Of a DNA stretch of 19,982 nucleotides, positions 6,719-14,425 are shown in pieces. Both the position numbers and the translations under genes were made by a program. The notes below the pieces were generated by a model. It worked only from the letters and a program-made list of their open reading frames with translations. It was not told where the DNA came from and made no database searches. Source of the DNA: QNYQ01 sp964542985 (lineage in GTDB: Archaea; Thermoproteota; Thermoprotei_A; Sulfolobales; Pyrodictiaceae); assembly GCA_964542985.1 (NCBI GenBank), contig CAZIWH010000027.1:1-19982 (forward strand), in the 5' to 3' direction. How positions within the stretch are numbered: position 1 is the stretch's first letter; every line of letters begins with the position of its first letter.

Positions 6719-7846
6719 ATGAAGGGCTTCATGATCATCCTTGGAACCCCCTTATACGCCATCCCGCGCCCATGGCTTAAGCTCAAGTTCCACGGCGTCA
6801 TGGTCAATGCTTATGAGATTATATCCATGGGGCGTTGGAGGGAACTCCGGGGCCGCGGGCTCCGGAAGACTCTCGGCATCGACGACGACATGGAGCTCTG
6901 GATAGACAGTGGCGGCTACCAGTTCCTCCGCAGAGGGATAGAGATCAGCGTGGATAAGCTGGCAAGGCTCTACAAGGAAATAGACGCCGATTACTATGTT
7001 AGCCTCGACTACCCTCCGGGGCCTCGCGATGCCCCGGAGCTGCGCTCGCTCAAGATAGCTAAAACAGTCTCAAGCTTCATCTCCCTTAGGAGCAAGCTTC
7101 GCCCGCTGGCCGAGCAGGGCAGGCTTGTGCCGGTGTTTCACCTATCCACGGGCGAGACGCTTAGGCTGCAGCTAGCCGAGTATGAGCCTAATGCAGACAC
7201 GGCTGCGATAGGGGGGCTGATACCACACATTATGCAGAAGTCGGGGAAGGGGTCCAGAAGGAAGGCGATACTCTTCATGATGATCGTCCGTAAGCTCTGG
7301 CGTGGCCGCCTACATGCCATGGGGCTGGCCTCGGCTGCCATGATACCGCTCCTCCGCTACATAGGTATAGAGAGCGGTGACACGCAGACGTGGCGCCACA
7401 AGGCAGCCTATGGAAAGATAATAGTCCCAGGTATAGGGGAGAGGCATGTTAGTAGGAAGAGGGTACGATTCGGCCCGGCGGTGTTCAAGAGCGAGAAGGA
7501 AATAGAGATACTCAGAACATACCTTGAAGAAGCGAGGACAAGACTGGGCGTAGACTTTACAGACTTGGTTGAGAGCTTTGAGGCACGTGCCCTCTTCAAC
7601 TCCATGGTTATACTTGATGTGGCTTCGAATAACCATGGCTACCTCGGCATAAGCCATGCCTTCAAGAAGCTCTATGAGAGTATAGAGCTTCTACGTGCCA
7701 GGCCCGTAGAAGAGCTTGAGGCAAAGCTCGACGAGCTGCTAGCACTGCAGCCTGTGGAGGAGACGCCAATGGTGCGTGGCACGGTGAGCCTTCCGGCGGA
7801 GCCCAGCGCGGCGACGGGTGTTGCAGCGGGTGTGACGGCAGAGTAA
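6719..7846 (+). CDS. tRNA-guanine transglycosylase-like protein without zinc site
   Basis: A TIM-barrel base-exchange enzyme relative. Members of the superfamily swap guanine for a 7-deazaguanine base in tRNA (Tgt, archaeal TgtA) or in DNA (DpdA). Visible Tgt-type motifs are IDSGGYQFL (62-70), where Asp63 matches the catalytic Asp of DSGGFQ, SLDYPP (95-100), a GGLIPH segment (166-170), and HAMGL (199-203) followed by ESGDTQTWRHKAAYG (218-232), where Asp221 sits where the second catalytic Asp is expected. The whole protein contains no cysteine, so the CxCxxC zinc site of bacterial and archaeal Tgt is absent, and there is no PUA domain. The last 35 residues are a low-complexity Pro/Ala/Val/Thr tail. 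The length (375) fits a lone catalytic domain. Its target (tRNA, DNA or other) is unknown. The ATG start follows a TATA box at 6669. Confidence 0.7.
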   Translation: MKGFMIILGTPLYAIPRPWLKLKFHGVMVNAYEIISMGRWRELRGRGLRKTLGIDDDMELWIDSGGYQFLRRGIEISVDKLARLYKEIDADYYVSLDYPPGPRDAPELRSLKIAKTVSSFISLRSKLRPLAEQGRLVPVFHLSTGETLRLQLAEYEPNADTAAIGGLIPHIMQKSGKGSRRKAILFMMIVRKLWRGRLHAMGLASAAMIPLLRYIGIESGDTQTWRHKAAYGKIIVPGIGERHVSRKRVRFGPAVFKSEKEIEILRTYLEEARTRLGVDFTDLVESFEARALFNSMVILDVASNNHGYLGISHAFKKLYESIELLRARPVEELEAKLDELLALQPVEETPMVRGTVSLPAEPSAATGVAAGVTAE

Positions 7847-7935
7847 CGTTAGCGAGAACAAGCTTCGGTTATCCTTTCAGCCTCGTTAAAGAGCCTCCCT
7901 TTGCTCCCGGCCTCTACGCCCGGGTAGACGGCGTC

Positions 7936-10035
7936 GTGGCTCGTGGCTGCGACAAGGTAGTGGCGCTAATAGGTGCGCCTAACGTAGGCAAGACGACGCT
8001 CTTCAACGCGATAACAGGGTCTAGTGAGCTTGTAGCGAACTGGCCAGGCGCTACGGTTGACGTGAAGATGGCTAGGGTCGGAATCGATGGTCTGAACTTA
8101 TGTATCGTGGATTTGCCGGGAACCTATAGCGTGGACGGTGCGGGTCCGGAGGAGCGCGTAACTAGAGACTTCATTCTCAATGAGAAGGTTGACGCAGTAA
8201 TAGTGCTTGTAGACTCGACGAACATAGAGCGAGGACTATTCCTGGCTATAGATGTAATGGAACTCTTTGACAAAGTTGTTGTAGTGTTAACGAAGATAGA
8301 CGAGGCAGAGGCCCGTGGGTACAAAATAGACGTGAAGGAATTAGAGAAGGAGTTGGGAGTGCCTGTGATCGCGGTCAGCGCGCTGAAGGGCAGAGGAATT
8401 CGTGAACTCATAGAGACGGTAGCCAAGGTAGCCCTTGGAGAGGTTAAGCCGAGGCCTAGGCTTGGGGTTGTAGTGGCCCCGGAGGCGGCGGAGAGCCACA
8501 AAAAGGTTACAAGAATACTTGAGGGTAGAGGTGTCAGTCCCCGGCTCGCGGCGTGGCTTGCTGCACGTTTACTTGAGGGTAGTGAGTGGGCTTGGCAGCT
8601 GGCCGGCCGCCTCCTTGGTGACGTAGAGGAGGTTAGAGCTATTGTTGAAGAGGAAAGTCGTAGGTTAAGGGAGGCAGGCCTTGATCCGGTCGTTGCGTTT
8701 GCTTCCGAGAAGTATAGGATAGCTTCCGAGATAGCATCTAGGTGCATCAAGGGTGGCCGGGCGGAGCTTGTGGAGCTGAGCCGCTGGGACCGCGTCTTCC
8801 TTCATCCGGTTCTCGGCCCCATAGCTAGCCTCGGCTTCATGTTTCTGGTCTTCCTGGCTACGTATGTTATAACCACGGGCTCTCCTCTCGATATCATACT
8901 TGACGCTCTTGGCTTCCATACTGCGGCCAGGTTGCTCGAGAGCTACAATCTTATGGAGTTAGTGGCACATCTAATGGACGCTATAGCGTCTGCTGTTGAG
9001 CATGCTATCCCGAACCCGGTACTGGCCAGGTTGGTGGGCGAGGGTGTGCTCTCTTCGAGCTATGGTTTGGGCTTAGTGCTAACCTTCATGCCTCTAGTAG
9101 TGGTGCTCATGGCTATTATAGGTGCTCTCGAGGACTCCGGACTTGTACCGAGGATAGCTGCAGGCATAGACAGGTTCTTCAGACTCTTCGGTGTCAGCGG
9201 AAAGGCTGTCTTCCCGGCTATGATAAGCCTTGGCTGTAACGTGCCTGGAGTCCTTGCGGCAAGAGTGATAGACAACCCTGCTGAGCGCCATGCGGTAATA
9301 TTCGCGGTGCCGCTGATACCCTGCATGGCGCGGTTCACGGTTCTCCTGGCTTTCGCTGAGGTTTACTTCGGCGGTGGGCTGCGCGGGGCGGTGGCAGTCT
9401 TCTTCGTATACATAGTGGCTGTGACGGCGTTTCTGTTTACCCTGCGGCTTGCCTCTAGAAGATTTGGAGCTGAGCCAGAGGAGATTGTGCTGGAGCTGCC
9501 GCCGGTGAAGAGGCCCAGCATCAAAGTGGTGTGGTGGCTAACATGGGATAAGATAAAGCACTTTTTGTTCAGAGCCGGTACAGTGATAGTGGCTTTCAGC
9601 ATCATACTATGGGTTCTAGCAAATTTCGGCCCCGGAGGCTACCTAGGCCCCGCGGCGGTGACGGAGAAGAGCTACGCTGTGGACATGGGCAAGATACTGG
9701 CCCCATACGCTGAAGCAGTGTTCGGCGTGAACGAGACGATTGCATGGAGGATAGGTTTCGGCCTCCTGGGGGGCTTCGTGGCGAAGGAAGTGTTTCTCGA
9801 TGCGCTCGCGGCAGTAGCCCCAGGTTCCGGAGGCCTTGAAGCCTATCATCTAAACCCTGCTCAAGCTCTCTCTATTATGATAGCGGTGACCCTCTACGTG
9901 CCTTGTGTGGCCACCCTGGCGACGATGTATGCCGAGACGAGAAGGCTTAAGCTGGTTGCGGCGGCGCTGCTCTACGACTTCATCGCGGCGAGCGTTGCAG
10001 CGCTGGCTGTGAGGCTATTAGCTACGCTACTATGA
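7936..10035 (+). CDS. feoB: Ferrous iron transport protein B
   Basis: Membrane Fe(II) transporter with an N-terminal GTPase domain. G1 is GAPNVGKT (13-20), G3 DLPGTYS (59-65), and the G4 position reads TKID (119-122), closer to general GTPases than the usual FeoB variant. VSAL (147-150) is the likely G5. A helical linker follows (about 170-285), then membrane spans starting near residue 290 and the first Gate motif with GCNVPG at 433-438. A second Gate/Nucleoside-recognition region lies near 545-640, and the C-terminal YVPCVATLATM is also conserved. Full length (699 residues). The start is GTG, with a TATA-like CGTTAAAG (7884-7891) upstream and no strong ribosome site. No FeoA or FeoC gene is adjacent, unlike many bacterial loci. 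Its end overlaps the leftward GGDEF-like gene by 14 bases. Confidence 0.95.
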   Translation: MARGCDKVVALIGAPNVGKTTLFNAITGSSELVANWPGATVDVKMARVGIDGLNLCIVDLPGTYSVDGAGPEERVTRDFILNEKVDAVIVLVDSTNIERGLFLAIDVMELFDKVVVVLTKIDEAEARGYKIDVKELEKELGVPVIAVSALKGRGIRELIETVAKVALGEVKPRPRLGVVVAPEAAESHKKVTRILEGRGVSPRLAAWLAARLLEGSEWAWQLAGRLLGDVEEVRAIVEEESRRLREAGLDPVVAFASEKYRIASEIASRCIKGGRAELVELSRWDRVFLHPVLGPIASLGFMFLVFLATYVITTGSPLDIILDALGFHTAARLLESYNLMELVAHLMDAIASAVEHAIPNPVLARLVGEGVLSSSYGLGLVLTFMPLVVVLMAIIGALEDSGLVPRIAAGIDRFFRLFGVSGKAVFPAMISLGCNVPGVLAARVIDNPAERHAVIFAVPLIPCMARFTVLLAFAEVYFGGGLRGAVAVFFVYIVAVTAFLFTLRLASRRFGAEPEEIVLELPPVKRPSIKVVWWLTWDKIKHFLFRAGTVIVAFSIILWVLANFGPGGYLGPAAVTEKSYAVDMGKILAPYAEAVFGVNETIAWRIGFGLLGGFVAKEVFLDALAAVAPGSGGLEAYHLNPAQALSIMIAVTLYVPCVATLATMYAETRRLKLVAAALLYDFIAASVAALAVRLLATLL

Positions 10036-10486
10036 CGCGGTTCCCGCCCCTTCTCTTGGCCTCCCTCAGTAGCCTCGCGGCAAGGCGCCTAGCTGGGGTC
10101 GCAGTGTAGGCAGCTCTCCGGTCGACTCTTCTCTGGGGAAGCCCCACCGCACCCTTAACAGCCACAATGGTTACGCCGATCCCGAGCTCGTTCATTATTC
10201 TCCGTATCTCCTCCAGATCTTCTCTGAGCTCCTCTGGCTCAACCATGGGGAATTCTATGACAGCCTCTTCGGTTCCCCTCTCCCAGTCAAGGCCGTAGAC
10301 TATGTGGCCTCTCCATTTCCTGGCAAGTTGTTCAACTAGGCTGCTGAGAAGCCCGGTTGCTGGGTTGGGCCGGTAGCGGCTCCAGCCCCGCTCCTCTACG
10401 ACCTCTTCGAAAGAGTCGAGGTCGATAACCACTACGGTGCCCTCCACTAGTCCATGGGAGGTCTCCACACGCCTAGGTCTAGGCAC
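10022..10486 (-). CDS. GGDEF/nucleotidyl-cyclase-like palm domain protein
   Basis: A single-domain protein of 154 residues whose order of elements follows the GGDEF/class III cyclase palm fold: a first strand with an acidic metal motif VVVIDLDSF (18-26), a helix (44-57), a hairpin with RGTEEAVIEFP (70-80) where GGDEF would be, a helix (84-96), VTIVAVKGAVG near 100-110, and the end segment LREAKRRGGNRVIVA, very close to the AK..GRNRV ending of GGDEF domains. The signature is degenerate (GTEEA), so diguanylate cyclase activity is not implied. The archaeal relatives I know of are GTP cyclohydrolase III (ArfA, two palm domains) and the minimal CRISPR polymerase. No CRISPR genes are nearby. GTG start with GGTGGT upstream; it faces feoB and is divergent from gdhA. 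Confidence 0.6.
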   Translation of the reverse strand: MPRPRRVETSHGLVEGTVVVIDLDSFEEVVEERGWSRYRPNPATGLLSSLVEQLARKWRGHIVYGLDWERGTEEAVIEFPMVEPEELREDLEEIRRIMNELGIGVTIVAVKGAVGLPQRRVDRRAAYTATPARRLAARLLREAKRRGGNRVIVA

Positions 10487-10503
10487 GGTTGTACCACCAC
10501 GCT

Positions 10504-10513
10504 ACGTTAACGT
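10504..10513. promoter_or_regulatory. Palindrome between divergent genes
   Basis: ACGTTAACGT is a perfect 10-base palindrome between the GGDEF-like gene (start 10486) and gdhA. Its TTAA core is about 22 bases upstream of the leftward GTG start, so it may itself be the TATA element of a nearly leaderless leftward transcript, or an operator. Confidence 0.3.
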
Positions 10514-10516
10514 CAT

Positions 10517-10524
10517 GCTAAAAT
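10517..10524 (+). promoter_or_regulatory. Probable TATA box of gdhA, with ribosome site downstream
   Basis: GCTAAAAT is centred near 10521, giving an expected transcript start near 10547. A strong ribosome-binding site GGAGGT (10552-10557) lies 8 bases before the TTG at 10566, which decides this start. Confidence 0.55.
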
Positions 10525-10565
10525 CGTTCTCCTCCGCCTACTAGACTAAGTGGAGGTAAGGGCTC

Positions 10566-11834
10566 TTGTCAGTAACGGATTCCAGGCTCCTCCTCGTAGA
10601 GGAGGAGAAGGTTCTCAAGCGCGCCATAGACCTCCTGGGCCTAGGACCCGACGTCTACGACGCCCTCCGCTACCCTGAACGCGTAATCCAGGTCAAGATA
10701 CCTGTCCGCATGGACGATGGCTCAGTCAAGGTGTTCATTGGATGGAGGAGCCAGCACAACAGCGCCTTAGGCCCCTATAAGGGCGGCATAAGATTCCACC
10801 CCGCTGTAACCATGGAGGAGGTTGAGGCCCTTAGCATGATGATGACCTGGAAGAATGCCCTTGCCGGCCTACCCTATGGCGGTGGCAAGGGCGGCGTACG
10901 TGTAGACCCCCACGCCCTGTCCCCTAGGGAGCTGGAGCAGCTCTCCAGGGGCTATATAAGGGGTCTTTACAAGTACATTGGTCCCGACCATGATATACCA
11001 GCACCTGACGTCTACACAAACCCCCAGATAATGGCATGGATGATGGACGAGTACTACAGGCTAACCGGCATACACCACTTCGGGGTCATAACGGGCAAGC
11101 CGAAGATACTTGGAGGCCTTGAGGCTAGGATAATAGCCACGGGCTTCGGCACAGCGGTGGCGGCGCGCGAGGTTGCTAAGAAGCTCTGGGGCAGCATCGA
11201 GGGCCGCACTGTCGCGGTGCAGGGCTACGGGAATGCCGGCTATTACGCAGCTAAGTTCCTTCACGAGATGGGTGCGGTAATAGTAGCTGTGAGCGACAGC
11301 AAAGGTGGTATCTATAGCAGCAAAGGCCTAGATCCCGACGAGGTGAAGCAGGTCAAGAACAAGACTGGCTCCGTGATATTCTACGCGAAAGCCGAGAAGA
11401 GGATAACCAACAAGGAGCTACTGGAGCTACCCGTAGACATACTTGTCCCAGCGGCAATAGAGAACGTGATAACAGAAGAGAACGCGCCCAGGATAAAAGC
11501 CAAGGTCATAGTGGAGGCCGCCAACGGTCCGACTACCGCGGAGGCTGACGAGATACTGGTAAAGAAGGGGATCGTAGTGGTGCCGGACATACTTGCGAAC
11601 GCCGGCGGCGTGATAATGAGCCATATAGAGTGGATGAACAACCGAATGGGTGGCTTCATAACAGAGGAGCAGGCTAGGAGGATGCTGGAGGAGAAGATGA
11701 GCCACAATACAGTGACACTATGGGAGTACTGGTACAAGAAGCTAGAGCCGGAGAAGCACTCGATGCGGGACGCAGCCTACGCTCTCGCAGTAACAAGGGT
11801 AGTAGAGGCCATGAAGCTCCGTGGCCTCCTCTAA
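10566..11834 (+). CDS. gdhA: Glutamate dehydrogenase
   Basis: Reversible oxidative deamination of glutamate to 2-oxoglutarate and ammonia with NAD(P), linking amino-acid fermentation or nitrogen assimilation to the citric acid cycle. At 422 residues it has the standard length for archaeal hexameric enzymes. The N-terminal substrate domain shows GPYKGGIRFHP (69-79) and the catalytic LPYGGGKGG (102-110, Lys108), with PAPDV (146-149) carrying the active-site Asp. The Rossmann domain has VQGYGNAG (218-225) and VSDSKGGIY near residue 240. Later conserved blocks are AAIENVI, VVEAANGPTT and VPDILANAGGV. The TTG start is set by a GGAGGT 8 bases upstream. The gene is monocistronic and ends 4 bases into the convergent dehydrogenase gene. 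Confidence 0.97.
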   Translation: MSVTDSRLLLVEEEKVLKRAIDLLGLGPDVYDALRYPERVIQVKIPVRMDDGSVKVFIGWRSQHNSALGPYKGGIRFHPAVTMEEVEALSMMMTWKNALAGLPYGGGKGGVRVDPHALSPRELEQLSRGYIRGLYKYIGPDHDIPAPDVYTNPQIMAWMMDEYYRLTGIHHFGVITGKPKILGGLEARIIATGFGTAVAAREVAKKLWGSIEGRTVAVQGYGNAGYYAAKFLHEMGAVIVAVSDSKGGIYSSKGLDPDEVKQVKNKTGSVIFYAKAEKRITNKELLELPVDILVPAAIENVITEENAPRIKAKVIVEAANGPTTAEADEILVKKGIVVVPDILANAGGVIMSHIEWMNNRMGGFITEEQARRMLEEKMSHNTVTLWEYWYKKLEPEKHSMRDAAYALAVTRVVEAMKLRGLL

Positions 11835-12853
11835 CTAAACCCCGGCCTCCTTTTCTTAATCACCTCCTTGTTCACAAGATTAGGTGGAATTTCGCCCCTC
11901 TTGAACGCCAATAGGTTGTCCAGCACTGCGCACGTCATGGCCTCGCGTGCTTCACGGGTAGCGCTTCCTATGTGTGGTGCGAGCACCACGTTCTCCAGCC
12001 TCGTCAGCGGGTGGCCAGGGGGTAGGGGTTCTTCGTGAAACACGTCAAGGCCCGCAGCGGCTATCCAGCCCTCTCTGAGAGCCTTGACCAGGGCATCAGT
12101 GTCTATGACGGCGCCCCTGGCAGTATTAACAAGTATAGCTGTCGGCTTCATGAGCCGCAGCTCGCGCTCACCTATCATTCTCCTCGTCTCCGGAGTCAAC
12201 GGTACATGTATGCTCACGACATCGGACTCTTTTAGGAGAGTGTCTAGGTCAGCGTACCTGGCCCCTATCTCCTCCTCAACCTCCCTTGGGGCACGGTGGC
12301 GGCTATAGTACAGTACCTTCATGCCGAAACCCTTTGCCCCTATCCTGGCCACGGCGCGGCCTATCCTGCCGAACCCTATGATGCCGAGTGTTTTGCCCCG
12401 CAGTTCTAGGCCTAGTAGCAGCTCCGGGTGCCAACCCGTGCCGCTCCCATACCACTCTCCACTTCTCACATAGCGGTCCGCCTTCACGATATGCCTAGCG
12501 GCGGCCAGTATGAGGGCCCATGTGAGTTCAGCTGTAGCCTCGGTAAGCACATTAGGCGTATTCGTCACGTAAACCCCATGCTTAGTCGCGCATTCAATGT
12601 CTATATTATCGTAGCCTACAGCGTATTGCGAGATAATCCTCGTACCATGCTCCGCGGCCCTCGAGATAAAGCCGCAGTCAATCCTATCGGTGAGCAGCGT
12701 CACGAAGCCATCAAAGCCCTCCGCGGCCTTCTCCAGCAAGACCTCGTAAGGCGGGTGCCTCCACTCCGGCCAGACCTCGGCATCAAACTCCTCTAGGAGC
12801 CTCTTGAAGCAGGGTCCAGGCAGCCTCCGGGTGACGAAGAGGCGAGGTCCCAT
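11831..12853 (-). CDS. gyaR: D-2-hydroxyacid dehydrogenase (glyoxylate/hydroxypyruvate reductase type)
   Basis: NAD(P)H-dependent reduction of a 2-oxoacid such as glyoxylate or hydroxypyruvate to the D-hydroxyacid. From the ATG at 12853 it has 340 residues, the normal length. Seen in order: the YAVGYDNID loop, the Rossmann motif GFGRIGRA, a YSRH segment after the second strand (Arg there often marks NADP preference), HVPLTPETR, and the catalytic triad Arg in VNTARGAVID, Glu in DVFHEEP and His in APHIGSAT. A longer frame to 12898 exists, but GGAGGG (complement of 12863-12868) lies 9 bases before this ATG and the family starts here. The gene symbol follows archaeal glyoxylate reductases; 3-phosphoglycerate dehydrogenase is less likely because no regulatory ACT domain is present. 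Confidence 0.9.
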   Translation of the reverse strand: MGPRLFVTRRLPGPCFKRLLEEFDAEVWPEWRHPPYEVLLEKAAEGFDGFVTLLTDRIDCGFISRAAEHGTRIISQYAVGYDNIDIECATKHGVYVTNTPNVLTEATAELTWALILAAARHIVKADRYVRSGEWYGSGTGWHPELLLGLELRGKTLGIIGFGRIGRAVARIGAKGFGMKVLYYSRHRAPREVEEEIGARYADLDTLLKESDVVSIHVPLTPETRRMIGERELRLMKPTAILVNTARGAVIDTDALVKALREGWIAAAGLDVFHEEPLPPGHPLTRLENVVLAPHIGSATREAREAMTCAVLDNLLAFKRGEIPPNLVNKEVIKKRRPGFS

Positions 12854-12913
12854 AGTTGACAACCCTCCAGGCCCTCTACAGGGAGGCGCTGCGGGCAAAA
12901 GTGTGGCTAGTCG

Positions 12914-13774
12914 TCACCCGAGCAGCCGTATCCAGCCGCCGTGGTCGGGCACGAGTACTCTCATGCCACAGTGCTCCTCCAGCACACCTTCCGCCTCGAT
13001 AAGGGTGTGGCTCGGTAGTTCGGTGTAGCGGAGCCTGAAGCTCATCAAGAGCCTGGCTTTGCTGGTGCCACAGAGAGTATAGACTGCGGGGGTGGTGTAA
13101 CCTATGCCCCCGCAGAGCTGGGCCCTTACCCTGGCGCGGCCTAGCACCCTAGCCCTGTAGCAGCGGGCTGGCTCCTCGCATGCTACAAGCCTTACATTGT
13201 ACTCCACGCCTTCGATGTAGCCGAAGAGAACTCTAGAGCTGGAGAGCTTCTCCCCGAGTTCGGCGTCGTTGTTGCTCCAGCCATGGCCTATGCCGGTGAA
13301 AGGCGTTGTGACGCCGAGCCTCCGTAGCTCCTGGAGAACCTTGTAGGCCTCGTGAACGGCGCTGCCGTAGACAACGACATCCACGTCGCCGGCGCCCCGC
13401 GTGTCATAGACTAGGCCTCCGGTGACGCCTACCACGTCGTTGCTTACAGCTGCTTCAAGGTACTCTAGTAGAAGCTGTGCGGCCCGGCAGACGCGGGTTT
13501 CACAGCCGCGTAACCGCCGCTTAGCTTCAACCGGGTTCAGGAGCCTAGCTCGATGCGGGTTCAGGAGGAGCCTCCGGCCGCCCAGGCATGGATCCTCGGC
13601 TACGACTAGGGCGGGATCCCCGTGGACGTGCACGGAGTGGCTCCAGGTCTTTACGCCTTTCACGAGCCTGGGCACGTAGTAGAGGAGGGGGAGGGGCTGA
13701 AAGCAGCCTTTAACAAACCCAACGGTCTTCTCTGTGAACGCGATCCAGCCCTCAATGGGACCCCGTGGTGTCAA
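12914..13774 (-). CDS. Predicted nucleotidyltransferase-like protein
   Basis: Residues 117-137 carry a nucleotidyltransferase-like motif: GVTGGLVYD, then GAGDVDVVVYG, where the two Asp of DVD match the metal ligands of the polymerase-beta fold and the glycines match the GS/GG turn. The protein has no membrane span. The N-terminal 95 residues look like a separate beta-rich domain with HSVHVHGDPAL; the C-terminal part is alpha/beta with several cysteines not forming a clear zinc site. It resembles an archaeal family of predicted nucleotidyltransferases from memory; the substrate is unknown. The TTG at 13774 overlaps the stop of the upstream gene as TTGA, a typical coupled arrangement; a TTG at 13792 would add 6 residues. 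Confidence 0.7.
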   Translation of the reverse strand: MTPRGPIEGWIAFTEKTVGFVKGCFQPLPLLYYVPRLVKGVKTWSHSVHVHGDPALVVAEDPCLGGRRLLLNPHRARLLNPVEAKRRLRGCETRVCRAAQLLLEYLEAAVSNDVVGVTGGLVYDTRGAGDVDVVVYGSAVHEAYKVLQELRRLGVTTPFTGIGHGWSNNDAELGEKLSSSRVLFGYIEGVEYNVRLVACEEPARCYRARVLGRARVRAQLCGGIGYTTPAVYTLCGTSKARLLMSFRLRYTELPSHTLIEAEGVLEEHCGMRVLVPDHGGWIRLLG

Positions 13775-14370
13775 GGCTGGATGCGGACGCAAGCGGCTGC
13801 GGTGCGCCTGGCACAGACCAGGGCAGCTTCGGCGCTCTTCCTGACCGCGTTGGATACGTGGCGGAGGATGTAGAGTATCTGCGGCAGCTCCTCGATTATC
13901 GTTTCCCTCCTAGCTGTGTCGAACTCCTTGCAGTAGCTCCACTTGCACATCCTGACCCTAGTGCCCTCCACCGTCAAGCGTACGGCGTCGCGATGGAAGA
14001 AGAGCCTACCGGGCTCCACGCGGATAACGGTCTCCGGCTTGATGCGCACAAGCATGGTGGAGCCATCGCTCTCTAAGAGCCTCCATGTGGTGCATATAGT
14101 GGATACCTTGCCCTCCTCGGCTCCGGCCACCTCGGCTATGCACTTAAGCCTCCTTATGGCGAGCGCTATCTCGTCCAGAAGTTCGCTAACAGTATAGATT
14201 ATGTTATTAGCCTTGTTCTCGGCCAGAGACTCCGCCGGCCTTACAACCTCGCGCATCCTGGTAGCCAGCGACTCGACGCCGCGCGCCGCAGCTTCAAGGC
14301 CCTCCAGCGCCACAGCGCATCCCCGCAGCCGCGCAGCCCCCGAAGCCAACGCTTTATAGCTACCGTGCAC
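13771..14370 (-). CDS. Hypothetical protein, helical with a central beta region
   Basis: A protein of up to 199 residues: helical N-terminal half (residues 20-90, rich in Ala, Glu and Arg, coiled-coil-like), a central beta-rich section (95-150, with Cys141 and Cys146 in MCKWSYC) and a C-terminal helix pair. No known family is recognised. The start is uncertain: the GTG at 14370 lies directly before a TATA-like GCTATAAAGC that would then be inside the coding region, so the GTG at 14313 (about 180 residues) may be the true start. It is the first gene of a coupled leftward pair with the nucleotidyltransferase-like gene and is divergent from the MutS-like gene. Confidence 0.55.
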   Translation of the reverse strand: MHGSYKALASGAARLRGCAVALEGLEAAARGVESLATRMREVVRPAESLAENKANNIIYTVSELLDEIALAIRRLKCIAEVAGAEEGKVSTICTTWRLLESDGSTMLVRIKPETVIRVEPGRLFFHRDAVRLTVEGTRVRMCKWSYCKEFDTARRETIIEELPQILYILRHVSNAVRKSAEAALVCARRTAAACVRIQP

Positions 14371-14425
14371 ACGGGTCGGAGAACCCCCTCCTTAACGCAA
14401 TAGAGAGGCTAGCCTCCCGGAAGCC

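Noticed and set aside
8124..8750. Leftward 208-codon open frame inside feoB
   Set aside because: Antisense to the GTPase domain of FeoB; its translation is mostly Ser/Thr/Pro, as expected for a shadow of GC-rich coding sequence.
10022..10486. Minimal CRISPR polymerase (mCpol)
   Set aside because: The palm-like fold fits, but there are no cas genes, CARF effectors or repeat arrays in the window, so a CRISPR link is unsupported.
12914..14370. Nucleotidyltransferase plus helical protein as an MNT/HEPN toxin-antitoxin pair
   Set aside because: The nucleotidyltransferase-like protein is far longer than MNT antitoxins and the partner has no RxxxxxH HEPN motif that I can see.
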